From: Rufibacter sediminis
GTDB lineage: Bacteria; Bacteroidota; Bacteroidia; Cytophagales; Hymenobacteraceae
Assembly (NCBI RefSeq): GCF_014269285.1
Contig: NZ_JACOAF010000031.1
Span: 124,001 to 188,000, forward strand
DNA length: 64,000 bases
Reading direction: 5' to 3'
In this document: positions 51,271 to 58,848 of the stretch, piece by piece
Numbering within the stretch: the stretch's first letter is position 1
Layout: the number at the start of each line of letters is the position of its first letter
The notes under the pieces: model-generated
What the model was told of the DNA's origin: nothing
Database searches by the model: none
What the model saw: the letters and a program-made list of their open reading frames with translations, nothing else
Translations under genes and position numbers: made by a program

Positions 51271-52065
51271 TTAGGCCTTTGCCGGAAGGTCTTTTTCATC
51301 CGTTTTTCTACTTAGTGCTATAAACCCGGTGGCACAGCCCTTGAAGAAGCTTTGGTAAGTGACCGAAAACCCTGCGGCCCTAAAGATCTCTGCGGCTTCT
51401 TTCGAATTCCCGAAGGCTTTGGTATAATACCCCAGCATTTTATAGGCAGTGTACTCTCTCGCAAAAAGATAACCGAGCGCCGGAATAAGGTACCTGATGT
51501 ACGGCAGGTAGGCTGCCTGCAGAAAGGAGGAGGAAGGTTCAGAGACTTCTACGCACGTAAATGTCCCGTTTGGCTTTAAAATCCGGTGGATCTCCTTTGC
51601 CAGGGCTCTCATTTGCGCTAGGTCCAAAGTCTTCAGCCCGAACGCGCAGGTGACCACATCAAACTGTTCAGCCGGGAGGCTGCTGTTCAGAGCATCTTCC
51701 TGGAGCAGGTGCACCTGGTTGCCGAAGGCAGATTCGTTTCTGCGGGCGGCACATTGCAGCATGCCCTGAGAAAAGTCAAGGGCCGTGAGTTGGACTTGCT
51801 TCCACTTCTTGAAGATGTGAGGCCAGGTTTCGCCCATGCCGGTCATCAAATCCGCGACCTGTACGGGGGTATCCTGGTCTGGAAGGGGTTGGAGAAATTG
51901 CTTCCGCCAGAGATAGGAAAACCCGAAGGAGGTGAGATAGTTCATCCCCTCATAGGACGCAGACATCTGGTTGAAGAGCTGCATGAGGTAGCTTTTCTGA
52001 AAACGTTGTTCTTTCACCGGCTGCACTTTGACCGTCGGAAAGAAGGGTAGAGAAATGGCTCTCAT
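51271..52065 (-). CDS. UbiE/COQ5-like class I SAM-dependent methyltransferase
   Basis: The 264-aa methyltransferase has the start MNYLTSFGFSYLWRKQFLQPL, SAM motif I VADLMTGMGETWPHIFKKW, motif II LTALDFSQGMLQ, then FDVVTCAFGLKTL and LKPNGTFTCVEVSEPSS, as in the UbiE/MenG group. A C-terminal hydrophobic helix-like part (YLPYIRYLIPALGYLFA) may touch the membrane. Its start overlaps the stop of the SRPBCC gene (ATGA), so it is the last gene of a coupled operon. It is probably not the housekeeping menaquinone enzyme, because motif I is VADLMTGMG rather than the usual DVACGTGD form. Confidence 0.88.
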   Translation of the reverse strand: MRAISLPFFPTVKVQPVKEQRFQKSYLMQLFNQMSASYEGMNYLTSFGFSYLWRKQFLQPLPDQDTPVQVADLMTGMGETWPHIFKKWKQVQLTALDFSQGMLQCAARRNESAFGNQVHLLQEDALNSSLPAEQFDVVTCAFGLKTLDLAQMRALAKEIHRILKPNGTFTCVEVSEPSSSFLQAAYLPYIRYLIPALGYLFAREYTAYKMLGYYTKAFGNSKEAAEIFRAAGFSVTYQSFFKGCATGFIALSRKTDEKDLPAKA

Positions 52066-53036
52066 TGCGTGGCGGCAGTTACATAGTGAGTAGTGGTTTC
52101 GCTTCTGGTTTTGATAACCTCCAGAATCATCTTATGCAGGTCATCCATGAGAAAGTCTGCCCACCAGGTGCAGTAAAAGTTGAACGTGGTGGTGACGCGG
52201 TAGGTGGAGGTCAAGGTAAGCAGGCTTTTACCAGAGGTAAGAGGGGTGATGTGGTAGGCTCCTTTCACCACGTCAAAGAACTCGCCACCCAGCATAACAT
52301 GCTCATCTAAGGTATTGGGCGGAATGGAGTGTTCATCCAGCTTCACCAGATAGGTAAACCCTTGCCCTTCGTGCCACTCCTGAATGTCAAACTTAAACTG
52401 AATGCCTTTGTCCCAGGAGATGTAGCGGGTACCGTCTTTTCCTTCGTGGTCTAAATAACCCGTTACCGGTTTAGGGACATTGATCTGGTGGATGAAGTGC
52501 GGCTGAATCTCGTGCGGCTGGATGTTCTTTACCTGCTTGAGGTGCTCCCAGACGGTAGCCTGAGGCGCGTTGATCTCCAGGGTGGTTGTAACCGTTTGAA
52601 AGGCGTCTGCTGGAGTCATGTTCTGTTCTACCACCAGAAAAACCAGGGGCAGTAAAAGGGTAGAATACAGAGGCGTTTTGGGCCCGTGATAATACAGGCG
52701 CACAATCCGGACAATGAAGGCGGCCAAAGTGCCCAGCAGAATAAACGGCGCCACAATAATCACCAGGCAGATGATGCCCTCCAGCTTAAGCGCGAACGCC
52801 AGCAGCACAAACAGAAAGATGCTGCCCCACGGAATCAGGATGAGCGACTTGAAGGTAAGGAGCTGCTCTTTGGTGCTGAAGAGGACCGGGATGGTCCCGA
52901 TGATGAGCGGCAGGATAAAGACATAGGAAATAGAGACGAGCGTGTGGTTCTCTGAAATAATGAGCAGGAAGACAATCCCGTACAAGGCTGCCAAAACAAT
53001 ACCATACACGTTCCTGAACTTGTAACGCTTTTCCAT
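52062..53036 (-). CDS. Membrane protein with C-terminal SRPBCC domain
   Basis: The 324-aa protein begins with five or six membrane helices (about residues 10-135), followed by a soluble START/SRPBCC-like domain (about 143-315): TTTLEINAPQATVWEHLKQVKNIQPHEI, GTRYISWDKGIQFKFDIQEWHEG, VVKGAYHITPLTSGKSLLTLTSTYRVTT. SRPBCC domains bind hydrophobic ligands; the membrane anchor is an uncommon addition. Five bases separate it from the TIGR01777 gene upstream, and it overlaps the methyltransferase gene downstream. Confidence 0.85.
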   Translation of the reverse strand: MEKRYKFRNVYGIVLAALYGIVFLLIISENHTLVSISYVFILPLIIGTIPVLFSTKEQLLTFKSLILIPWGSIFLFVLLAFALKLEGIICLVIIVAPFILLGTLAAFIVRIVRLYYHGPKTPLYSTLLLPLVFLVVEQNMTPADAFQTVTTTLEINAPQATVWEHLKQVKNIQPHEIQPHFIHQINVPKPVTGYLDHEGKDGTRYISWDKGIQFKFDIQEWHEGQGFTYLVKLDEHSIPPNTLDEHVMLGGEFFDVVKGAYHITPLTSGKSLLTLTSTYRVTTTFNFYCTWWADFLMDDLHKMILEVIKTRSETTTHYVTAATQ

Positions 53037-53041
53037 AGAAC

Positions 53042-54049
53042 TTAGGCGTTTAGGGGAAGCCCGTTAGGGGCCGGATAAGAAGGACGGCTGTTTTTGGCCT
53101 GTTTTTCTAAAAATGGCCGCAAAACAGGTTTTTCTTCCTGGGTGGTGCACAGCCGCACGGCCTCTTCAATGGTCTGTACCTGAAACTGGTAGCCGGCCTG
53201 CAGCAAACGGGTGGGCACTACCCAGCGGCTTTTAAGGAGCAGTTCGGTTTCTGTTCTCAGGAACCAGGCGCCTATCTCCAGCATCCATTTTCTGGCCCGC
53301 AGTCCAAAGGAAACTCCCAAGGCCTGCCGCACGGTCTGCATGAAGCGGTGGTTGGGCACGGGGCGCGGAGAGGAAATGTTAAAGTCGCCTTCCAGTTCTT
53401 CGTGCTGCATCAGGAACTCAATGCTGCCAATCACATCTCGGGCGTGAATCCAGCTGAAGCACTGCAAGCCGTTGCCCTGGCGGCCGCCCAAACCAACCCG
53501 GGCCAGGTTCAGGTAATAGGGCATGACGCCGCCGTCTTTGGCCAGGACAATGGCCAGGCGCAAGGCAACCTTACGGATGCCGGGCGTGTGCTGGGCATAG
53601 AAGGCGTTCTCCCATTTGCCGCAGACCTCCACGGAGAAACCCGTGCCAATCTCGCCGGTCAACTCGTCTTGCGGACCGTCCTGCGCGTGGCGATAGATGG
53701 TGGCCGAGGCGGCGTTGATCCAGAGGCGGGGTGGACGCTGTAATTGTCGCACCGCGTCTCCCAGGGCTTGGGTAGCGTTCACCCGCGAAGAAATGATTTC
53801 CTGCTTGTTCTTCTGGGTATAGCGGCAGTTCACGCTTTTGCCCGTGAGGTTGATCAAGACATCGGCGCGTTCCAGGTGCTGCGTCCATGGTCCGGGGGCA
53901 GTGGCATCCCAGTAGATTTGCCGGGCCGGAGTTTGCCCTGCGGCGGGTTTCCGGGTGAGAATGACTACCTCATCGCCCTTGGCGACGAAGTGTTGGGAGA
54001 GGAGCTGCCCGATAAAGCCGCTTCCGCCTGCTAAGACAATCTTGGCCAT
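53042..54049 (-). CDS. TIGR01777 family NAD-dependent epimerase-like oxidoreductase
   Basis: The 335-aa protein has an NAD(P)-binding Rossmann fold (IVLAGGSGFIGQLLSQHF), LINLTGKSVNCRYTQKNKQEIISSRVNAT, LWINAASATIYRHA and SWIHARDVIGSIEFLM, and the DUF1731 end (ALGVSFGLRARKWMLEIGAWFLRTETELLLKSRWVVPTRLLQAGYQF). The family function is unclear (formerly linked to cell division inhibition). Unusually, the last ~30 residues (from about 302) continue beyond the normal end, and residues 308-321 are the translation of a GTTTT-family repeat. Confidence 0.92.
   Translation of the reverse strand: MAKIVLAGGSGFIGQLLSQHFVAKGDEVVILTRKPAAGQTPARQIYWDATAPGPWTQHLERADVLINLTGKSVNCRYTQKNKQEIISSRVNATQALGDAVRQLQRPPRLWINAASATIYRHAQDGPQDELTGEIGTGFSVEVCGKWENAFYAQHTPGIRKVALRLAIVLAKDGGVMPYYLNLARVGLGGRQGNGLQCFSWIHARDVIGSIEFLMQHEELEGDFNISSPRPVPNHRFMQTVRQALGVSFGLRARKWMLEIGAWFLRTETELLLKSRWVVPTRLLQAGYQFQVQTIEEAVRLCTTQEEKPVLRPFLEKQAKNSRPSYPAPNGLPLNA
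53088..53127. repeat. GTTTT palindrome family copy inside a coding region
   Basis: CTGTTTTTGGCCTGTTTTTC then AAAAATGGCCGCAAAACAG, a well-preserved copy with CTGTTTT/AAAACAG outer arms. It lies in frame within the last 30 codons of the TIGR01777 gene. Confidence 0.8.
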
Positions 54050-54084
54050 GCTGCTGGTTCTTTAAGTGATAGTTTGTTTTGAAT

Positions 54085-54102
54085 TTTCAGTAAAAATTGA
54101 AA
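54085..54102. promoter_or_regulatory. Probable GbsR operator upstream of the TIGR01777 operon
   Basis: TTTCAGTAAAAATTGAAA shares its half-sites (TTTCA and ATTGAAA) and spacing with TTTCAATATTTATTGAAA in front of the GbsR gene itself (54660-54677). It is 36-53 bases before the operon's first start codon. Confidence 0.5.
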
Positions 54103-54125
54103 CATATAAGGCAAAAAAATAGCTG

Positions 54126-54632
54126 CTACTTGAACAGCTTGAAAATAGACCCGAAGAACCAGTTTTCCTCCGCTTTCAGCATGGTTTCCAAGGTAGAATC
54201 TACGTTGCCGGCCAGCTTGTTTATGTCTGTCACTGATTTCTTGAAGGTCGTGTATTCCGGATCCTGCGCATCGCCTTCCACTTCCTGCAGCTGCGTGAGC
54301 AACTTGAGCACCGGTTCCAGTTCCCGGCGTTTGCGTTCTTTGGCTACCTGGCGGGCAATGGTCCAGACGTCTTTCTCCGCGAAGAAATATTCCTTGCGCT
54401 CGCCGCTGCGGTGCTGCTTCTCAATCAGGCCCCAGTTGATCAGGTCGCGCAGAGTCATGTTGGCGTTGCCGCGCGAAATCTGCAGCTGCTCCATCACCTG
54501 CTCGGTGGTGAGGGCCTCCGGCGAAATCAGGAGCAGGGCGTGTACCTGGGCCATGGTGCGGTTGATGCCCCACTCAGACCCCAGTTTTCCCCAGGCTTCA
54601 ATGAACCGTTGTTTCGCCTCTGCTAATTCCAT
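54126..54632 (-). CDS. GbsR/MarR family transcriptional regulator
   Basis: The 168-aa regulator has a winged helix (AQVHALLLISPEALTTEQVMEQLQISRGNANMTLRDLINWGLIEKQHRSGERKEYFFAEKDVWTIA) of the GbsR type, then a helical dimerisation tail. It lies 76 bases upstream of the TIGR01777 operon on the same strand. Similar dyads (TTTCA...ATTGAAA) stand in front of both its own gene and the operon, so it probably controls both. Its ligand is unknown. Confidence 0.93.
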   Translation of the reverse strand: MELAEAKQRFIEAWGKLGSEWGINRTMAQVHALLLISPEALTTEQVMEQLQISRGNANMTLRDLINWGLIEKQHRSGERKEYFFAEKDVWTIARQVAKERKRRELEPVLKLLTQLQEVEGDAQDPEYTTFKKSVTDINKLAGNVDSTLETMLKAEENWFFGSIFKLFK

Positions 54633-54658
54633 GAGTCAAATATACGTAAGTTTTCAAA

Positions 54659-54678
54659 CTTTCAATATTTATTGAAAG
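54659..54678. promoter_or_regulatory. 9-bp inverted repeat upstream of the GbsR gene
   Basis: CTTTCAATA, TT, TATTGAAAG is a perfect dyad, 27-46 bases before the GbsR start codon. It matches the site at 54085-54102 and is placed for autoregulation. The divergent cytochrome gene starts 185 bases away. Confidence 0.6.
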
Positions 54679-54863
54679 ATATTTTTCAGTCGATAAGATT
54701 ATTCTCTCGCTTCAATCGGTTGATGTCCATTCCGGCAGGTGCACTTCTGCGGTGGCGGGAAAAACCCGGTGAACGTAGGGGAAGTCCGCAGGTTTCTGGT
54801 CTTTGGTAGAAAGCAGTTTTACTGTGTTTTTAATCGCCATGTATCAGATAATCAACCGAAAGC

Positions 54864-55742
54864 ATGTTTAAGAAAATCCTGAAATGGACTGCGCTGGTCC
54901 TCGGCTCCGTGGTCCTCTTGCTGGGCCTGTTTTACTTCTATGTTTCGGTGAACATAGGGCAACGCATAGAAAAGAAGTATTCTTTTGCCCCGGAGAAGCT
55001 GGAAATAAGCCAGGACAAAGCTTTGTTGGCCAAAGGAGCGCACCTCACCGCCATCAAAGGCTGTAAAGATTGCCACGGGCCAGACCTGGCCGGGAAAGTG
55101 ATGATAGACGATAAGGCGCTGGGCCGCTTGGTAGCCACTAACCTCACCAAAGGGCAGGGAGGCTTGCCCGCCCGTTACAGCACCACCGACTGGGTACGAG
55201 CCCTTCGGCACGGGGTAGATGCCAACGGACAGGCGCTGCTGTTCATGCCTTCCCATGAAACCACCCTGCTTTCGGCCGCAGATATGGCCGCCATCATTGC
55301 CTACTGCCAAAGCCTGGCCCCCGTGCACCGGCAATTGCCCGCCTCAGAGCTAGGGCCGGTGGTGAAAGTGATGACGTACTTAGACAAGATGCCGCTGCTT
55401 TCAGTAGAGAAGATTGACCACGGCAAGCCGATGGTGACCCAGGTAGATACCCTGGAGGGCGTGGGCATGGGCAAATACTTGGCGGTGTCCTGCAGCGGCT
55501 GCCACGGAGCCAATCTGCAAGGAGGTGACCCGGTCGCGCCCGGTTTTCCGCCGGTACCTAACATCACCAGAGCCGGGCACGTGGGCAAGTGGTCCAAGGC
55601 GCAGTTCATGCAGACCCTGCGCACCGGCAAAACCCCCGAAGGCAAGCAGTTGAAGAACGAGAACATGCCCTGGCAGATGACCGCCCAGTACACCGACAAA
55701 GAACTCGCCTCGCTTTACCACTACTGCCTATCGCTGCAATAA
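54864..55742 (+). CDS. Membrane-anchored di-heme cytochrome c
   Basis: The 292-aa protein has an N-terminal anchor (LKWTALVLGSVVLLLGLFYFYVSV) and two class I cytochrome c domains with heme sites CKDCH (67-71) and CSGCH (210-214). Each is followed by a Met axial-ligand candidate (LLFMPSHE and NENMPWQMT). This form is common as an electron-transfer subunit to periplasmic dehydrogenases or oxidases in this phylum. It is a single gene, divergent from the GbsR gene. Confidence 0.94.
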   Translation: MFKKILKWTALVLGSVVLLLGLFYFYVSVNIGQRIEKKYSFAPEKLEISQDKALLAKGAHLTAIKGCKDCHGPDLAGKVMIDDKALGRLVATNLTKGQGGLPARYSTTDWVRALRHGVDANGQALLFMPSHETTLLSAADMAAIIAYCQSLAPVHRQLPASELGPVVKVMTYLDKMPLLSVEKIDHGKPMVTQVDTLEGVGMGKYLAVSCSGCHGANLQGGDPVAPGFPPVPNITRAGHVGKWSKAQFMQTLRTGKTPEGKQLKNENMPWQMTAQYTDKELASLYHYCLSLQ

Positions 55743-55796
55743 GCAGGGCTTGTTTCATTCAGACGGCTGCCCTAGAGTAAAAGTGCGTTAGCAGAA

Positions 55797-55848
55797 CAAG
55801 TCCCGTTTTCGGCTTCTTTCTCCAAAAAGCAGCCGAAAACGGGGCTTG
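55797..55848 (+). terminator. Hairpin with GTTTT-family core after the cytochrome gene
   Basis: CAAGTCCCGTTTTCGGCT pairs with AGCCGAAAACGGGGCTTG (one G-T). The core CGTTTTCGGCT ... AGCCGAAAACG is a clear family member with a copy-specific outer stem. Confidence 0.78.
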
Positions 55849-55902
55849 CTGGGTGAAAAGATTTCTGGGAAAGGGTGGAGGCGTAATGGTTAGTGGAGTT
55901 CT

Positions 55903-55943
55903 GAGCCTGTTTTTAGAAAAAAAGCCCGGAAACATTCCGGGCT
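55903..55943. terminator. Canonical terminator sharing a GTTTT-family arm
   Basis: AGCCCGGA (55923-55930) pairs with TCCGGGCT (55936-55943), with A-run before and CTTATTT after. Its left arm ends a family copy, GAGCCTGTTTTTAG, AAAAAAAGCCCGGAAAC. Confidence 0.7.
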
Positions 55944-56153
55944 CTTATTTAGAATGCGAGGGCCGGACAGGAACGTACGACGTCTCACAATGAACAAACT
56001 CTTTGGTGGCCGAAGCCATTCCAGAAACGCAACTGCCTCCGGATTATTGGGTGCCTCTCTTCGCGAAAAGTGCTTTTAAAAGTAAGCGCCTGCTCTGGCC
56101 TCAAGAGGAGGAATTTTATCCTGAAGCCGCAGAGACTATCTGCCCATCAAAGG

Positions 56154-56699
56154 TTACTTTGCCTGGTTTTCGGGAACGCAGTCATACCACAGCTGCACCA
56201 GCCCAGACGGGAACGTGCTGCTTCTGGTGAGCGTGATTGGCTGCTCGGGCCGGCCGTCTCTGAACAACCGGATGCCGCTGCCCAGCAAATGCGGAATCAC
56301 CGAGACGATGAGCTGGTCAATCAGGCGCTCCTGGAGCAGGGCGGCCACTATTTCGCCACCACCGTCACAGTAGATGTTTTTGCCCGTCTGCTGTTTCAGG
56401 GAGGCGATCAGGTCCTTCGGGTGGCCGTTGTAGAACTCCACGTTTTCGTCCTGGCCAGTTCTGGTTTTGGAGAGCACGTAGCATTTCTTGTCTTTGTGCA
56501 TGAATTCCGGCAGGCCCATAGACTGGATTTTGTCATAGGTGCGGCGGCCCCAGATGAGCGTGTCTACGGTGTGCTGAAACGCCGCGTAACCGTAATCCTC
56601 GCCGGGCCTTTCCACCTGGTTCAGGAAATCAATGTTGTCGTCTTCTTTGGCAATGTACCCGTCCAGGCTCATGGCGATAAAAAGAACTACTTTTCTCAT
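56154..56699 (-). CDS. Dihydrofolate-reductase-like protein (RibD C-terminal family)
   Basis: The 181-aa product from the ATG at 56699 reads MRKVVLFIAMSLDGYIAKEDDNIDFL, then DTLIWGRRTYDKI, YVLSKTR, IYCDGGGEIVAALLQERLIDQLIVSVIPHLLGSGIRLF. This is the stand-alone RibD_C/YyaP-type reductase fold that binds NADPH; the physiological substrate is unknown. An in-frame upstream Met (56738) adds 13 residues with no family match. Confidence 0.93.
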   Translation of the reverse strand: MRKVVLFIAMSLDGYIAKEDDNIDFLNQVERPGEDYGYAAFQHTVDTLIWGRRTYDKIQSMGLPEFMHKDKKCYVLSKTRTGQDENVEFYNGHPKDLIASLKQQTGKNIYCDGGGEIVAALLQERLIDQLIVSVIPHLLGSGIRLFRDGRPEQPITLTRSSTFPSGLVQLWYDCVPENQAK

Positions 56700-56754
56700 G
56701 CAGATTTTGGGGGTTAGAAGTGAAAGAAAGGGGCTCAAGGGGAAAACGCACCCG

Positions 56755-56794
56755 CGGTTTTAGGGCCGATTTCCTAAAAAGTGCCTCAAAACGG
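56755..56794. repeat. GTTTT palindrome family copy between the RibD-C and DUF1801 genes
   Basis: CGGTTTTAGGGCCGATTTCC then AAAAAGTGCCTCAAAACGG. The outer arms and GGC/GCC pair. It follows the DUF1801 gene (minus strand). Confidence 0.65.
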
Positions 56795-56825
56795 CTTTGT
56801 ATACTTTCAGGAAGGGGAACGCGCG

Positions 56826-57281
56826 TTATTTTTTCAGTACCGCCTCATAGAGTTCAATCCATTGCTGCGGCGTCATTTTAGCGGCCAGTTCGCCCAACAA
56901 GGCCAGCGGAATCTGATTGGGTTTCTTGAACCGGATGCAGCTTTTGCCCATGTCCAGCTTGGTTTTGCTGTGCTTGGGGTACTCATCGGTGAACCACGCC
57001 AGCAGTTCGGGGTTGGCATACAAGCCCATGTGGTAAACGGCAATAAAATTCTTCTGCGACGCGATGCTCAGAAACGGCAGGGGCAATTTGGGGTCGCAGT
57101 GGTACCCGGCCGGGTACAGCGAATGCGGCACCACGTAACCAATCATGCCGTAGCTCATCTCCTCAGAAAAGCCCGCCGGAAGGTTGTCCAAAAGCACCTC
57201 CCGCAACGCGGAAAGCGCCTGTTTTCGGTCTTCCGGAAGCGTGTCCAGGTATTCTTGCGGGCTGAAAGCGGTAGATTGCAT
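56826..57281 (-). CDS. DUF1801 domain protein
   Basis: The 151-aa protein from the ATG at 57281 reads MQSTAFSPQEYLDTLPEDRKQALSALREVLLDNLPAGFSEEMSYGMIGYVVP ... FLSIASQKNFIAVYHMGLY ... KTKLDMGKSCIRFKKPNQIPLALLGELAAKMTPQQWIELYEAVL. This is the DUF1801 (YdhG-like) fold with an iron-binding-frataxin-like name in some databases but no established function. A longer frame to 57434 runs into non-homologous, Cys/Leu-rich residues and was not used. Confidence 0.9.
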   Translation of the reverse strand: MQSTAFSPQEYLDTLPEDRKQALSALREVLLDNLPAGFSEEMSYGMIGYVVPHSLYPAGYHCDPKLPLPFLSIASQKNFIAVYHMGLYANPELLAWFTDEYPKHSKTKLDMGKSCIRFKKPNQIPLALLGELAAKMTPQQWIELYEAVLKK

Positions 57282-57414
57282 AAGCTGGTAGAAGTAAAAT
57301 GAACACAAACAAAGGCCTCCGGCCGAAGTAAAAGAACATCCCGAGGCACCTCTCAAAGTTAGCAGAATGTACACAGCCACCAAAGGCGGCGGCGCTCTGG
57401 TGTTTCCATAATAG

Positions 57415-57468
57415 AAAGGCTCTGTTTCGGGCACGTTTTCAGAAAAACGTGCCCGAAACAGAGCCTTT
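57415..57468. repeat. GTTTT palindrome family, 25-bp perfect stem
   Basis: Arms 57415-57439 and 57444-57468 are exact complements: outer AAAGGCTC, inner TGTTTCGGGCACGTTTT. It follows the minus-strand PRISE-like gene by 38 bases. The T-rich arm comes first, so it is not an ordinary U-tail terminator. Confidence 0.82.
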
Positions 57469-57506
57469 GCTCAGCGCATCAACTCGCAGCAGGGAAGGCT
57501 GATCGT

Positions 57507-58565
57507 TTACGGAATGATCTTATTGTCTCTGAGTTGCTGAAACGTGTGGAGCATGTGGTCAATGCTGTCTATGTGCATCTCGTGAAAGCCGAAGCGCCGG
57601 GCCTTGTTCACGTCCATGAAGGCGTCATAGACGGTGTTGAAGATAAAATCCCCGAAACCCCATTGCACCAACTTGTCCAGCGGGTGCGGCGCCAAACCGT
57701 ATTTCTGCACCATCTCGTCCCAGAGCGGACCTTTGTCGGCCATATATTCCTGCAGCGAGAAGGTTTGCGGCTCGTCAATCTCCACGCCAAAGAACTCCCC
57801 GAACTTCTTCCAGGCCTGTTCCCACCGGAACACATCGCCGTTGGTAATGTTGAAGATTTCCTCCCGCGTGTTTTCGCTCACCGCCGCCCATTCCATGCTC
57901 TTGGAAAGCACATCCACGCCGGTCACGTTCACCACCACCTTGTACGCTTTGGGCGGACCCGGAAAACGCATGGGCACGCCCAGCTCTTTGCAGAGGCTGG
58001 CGTACACGGCAATGAGGTTAGACAAGTTCATAGGATTGCCAATGGTGAACCCAATCACAATATCGGGGCGCAGGGCGGTCCAGCTCCACTTCTTGCCCTG
58101 TGAGGCGGTGCGCAGAAAATCTTCCTGGCTAAAGTAAAAGTTAGGCGGAAAGGTGCGTAAATCGGTTTCCTTGGCCGGAGTTTTATAGATGCCCAAATGC
58201 GCGCCATACGCCTTGCCCCCCTGAATGAACGTGACGTGCTCAAAATCTGGGGCCACCTGTTCAATGCCGTTCACCAGGTTTTCTATCAAAGCCAGGTTCA
58301 CGCGGGTTTGGTCTGCCAGCGTTTTGTTTTCAATGTAAGAGGCGAAAAACACGTGGGTAACGGCTTTCAGTGCCTCGGCCTGGGCCTGCACGGCGTTAGG
58401 GTCCAGCAGGTCCAGCGCCACAAATTTTGCCGGGGTGTCAAAGTTGAGCGGCGTTCTGGAGGTGACAATGACCTCCCAATCATCTTTCTGGGTCAGGTAT
58501 TCGGTTAGATTTCGGCCGATGATGCCGTTGCCTCCGGCTACCAAAGCTGTTTTTCTCTGCTTCAT
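57507..58565 (-). CDS. PRISE-like SDR (progesterone-5-beta-reductase/iridoid-synthase-like)
   Basis: The 352-aa NAD(P)-dependent protein has ALVAGGNGIIGRNLTEYL, VTHVFFASYIENKTLADQTRVNLALIENLV, QGGKAYGAHLG, TFPPNFYFSQEDFL (Tyr of the atypical SDR active site), WTALRPDIVIGF and a C-terminal part DKLVQWGFGDFIFNTVYDAFMDVNKARRFGFHE. This pattern is that of PRISE enzymes, which reduce the C=C bond of activated enones. The bacterial substrates are not known. Confidence 0.9.
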   Translation of the reverse strand: MKQRKTALVAGGNGIIGRNLTEYLTQKDDWEVIVTSRTPLNFDTPAKFVALDLLDPNAVQAQAEALKAVTHVFFASYIENKTLADQTRVNLALIENLVNGIEQVAPDFEHVTFIQGGKAYGAHLGIYKTPAKETDLRTFPPNFYFSQEDFLRTASQGKKWSWTALRPDIVIGFTIGNPMNLSNLIAVYASLCKELGVPMRFPGPPKAYKVVVNVTGVDVLSKSMEWAAVSENTREEIFNITNGDVFRWEQAWKKFGEFFGVEIDEPQTFSLQEYMADKGPLWDEMVQKYGLAPHPLDKLVQWGFGDFIFNTVYDAFMDVNKARRFGFHEMHIDSIDHMLHTFQQLRDNKIIP

Positions 58566-58791
58566 AGTGATTCCTTTTCAAAACGTACTTCCTCAGAATA
58601 CGAGGCTGCGTTCCATTTAACCAATTTCCGCGGCAGGAAAAGCAGTTTCCTTTTGGGTAGAAAGATTTCTGAAACGAAGTCAGTACAAGGTCAGAAACAA
58701 GCATCTCTTCCTTTTTAATTGTTTTTACGGTCATCCTGGAAGGATATTGTGGCAAGCTAGAAAAGCATGTAAGAAGCGTATCTGCCGTTCG

Positions 58792-58830
58792 CGTTATGAA
58801 GCCGTTTTTCTGAAAACAAGGCCAAAACAG
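58792..58830. repeat. GTTTT palindrome family copy in a divergent region
   Basis: CGTTATGAAGCCGTTTTTCTG then AAAACAAGGCCAAAACAG; GCC/GGC and the T/A runs pair. It is 230 bases from the nearest start codon and not next to any gene end. Confidence 0.6.
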
Positions 58831-58848
58831 ACGTTAGAGTTGAGGCAC

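Larger units (their letters stand above)
55743..56153. other. 411-bp convergent gap
   Basis: Contains two GTTTT-family hairpins and a canonical terminator. Small frames at 56003-56153 have no recognisable product. Confidence 0.55.
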
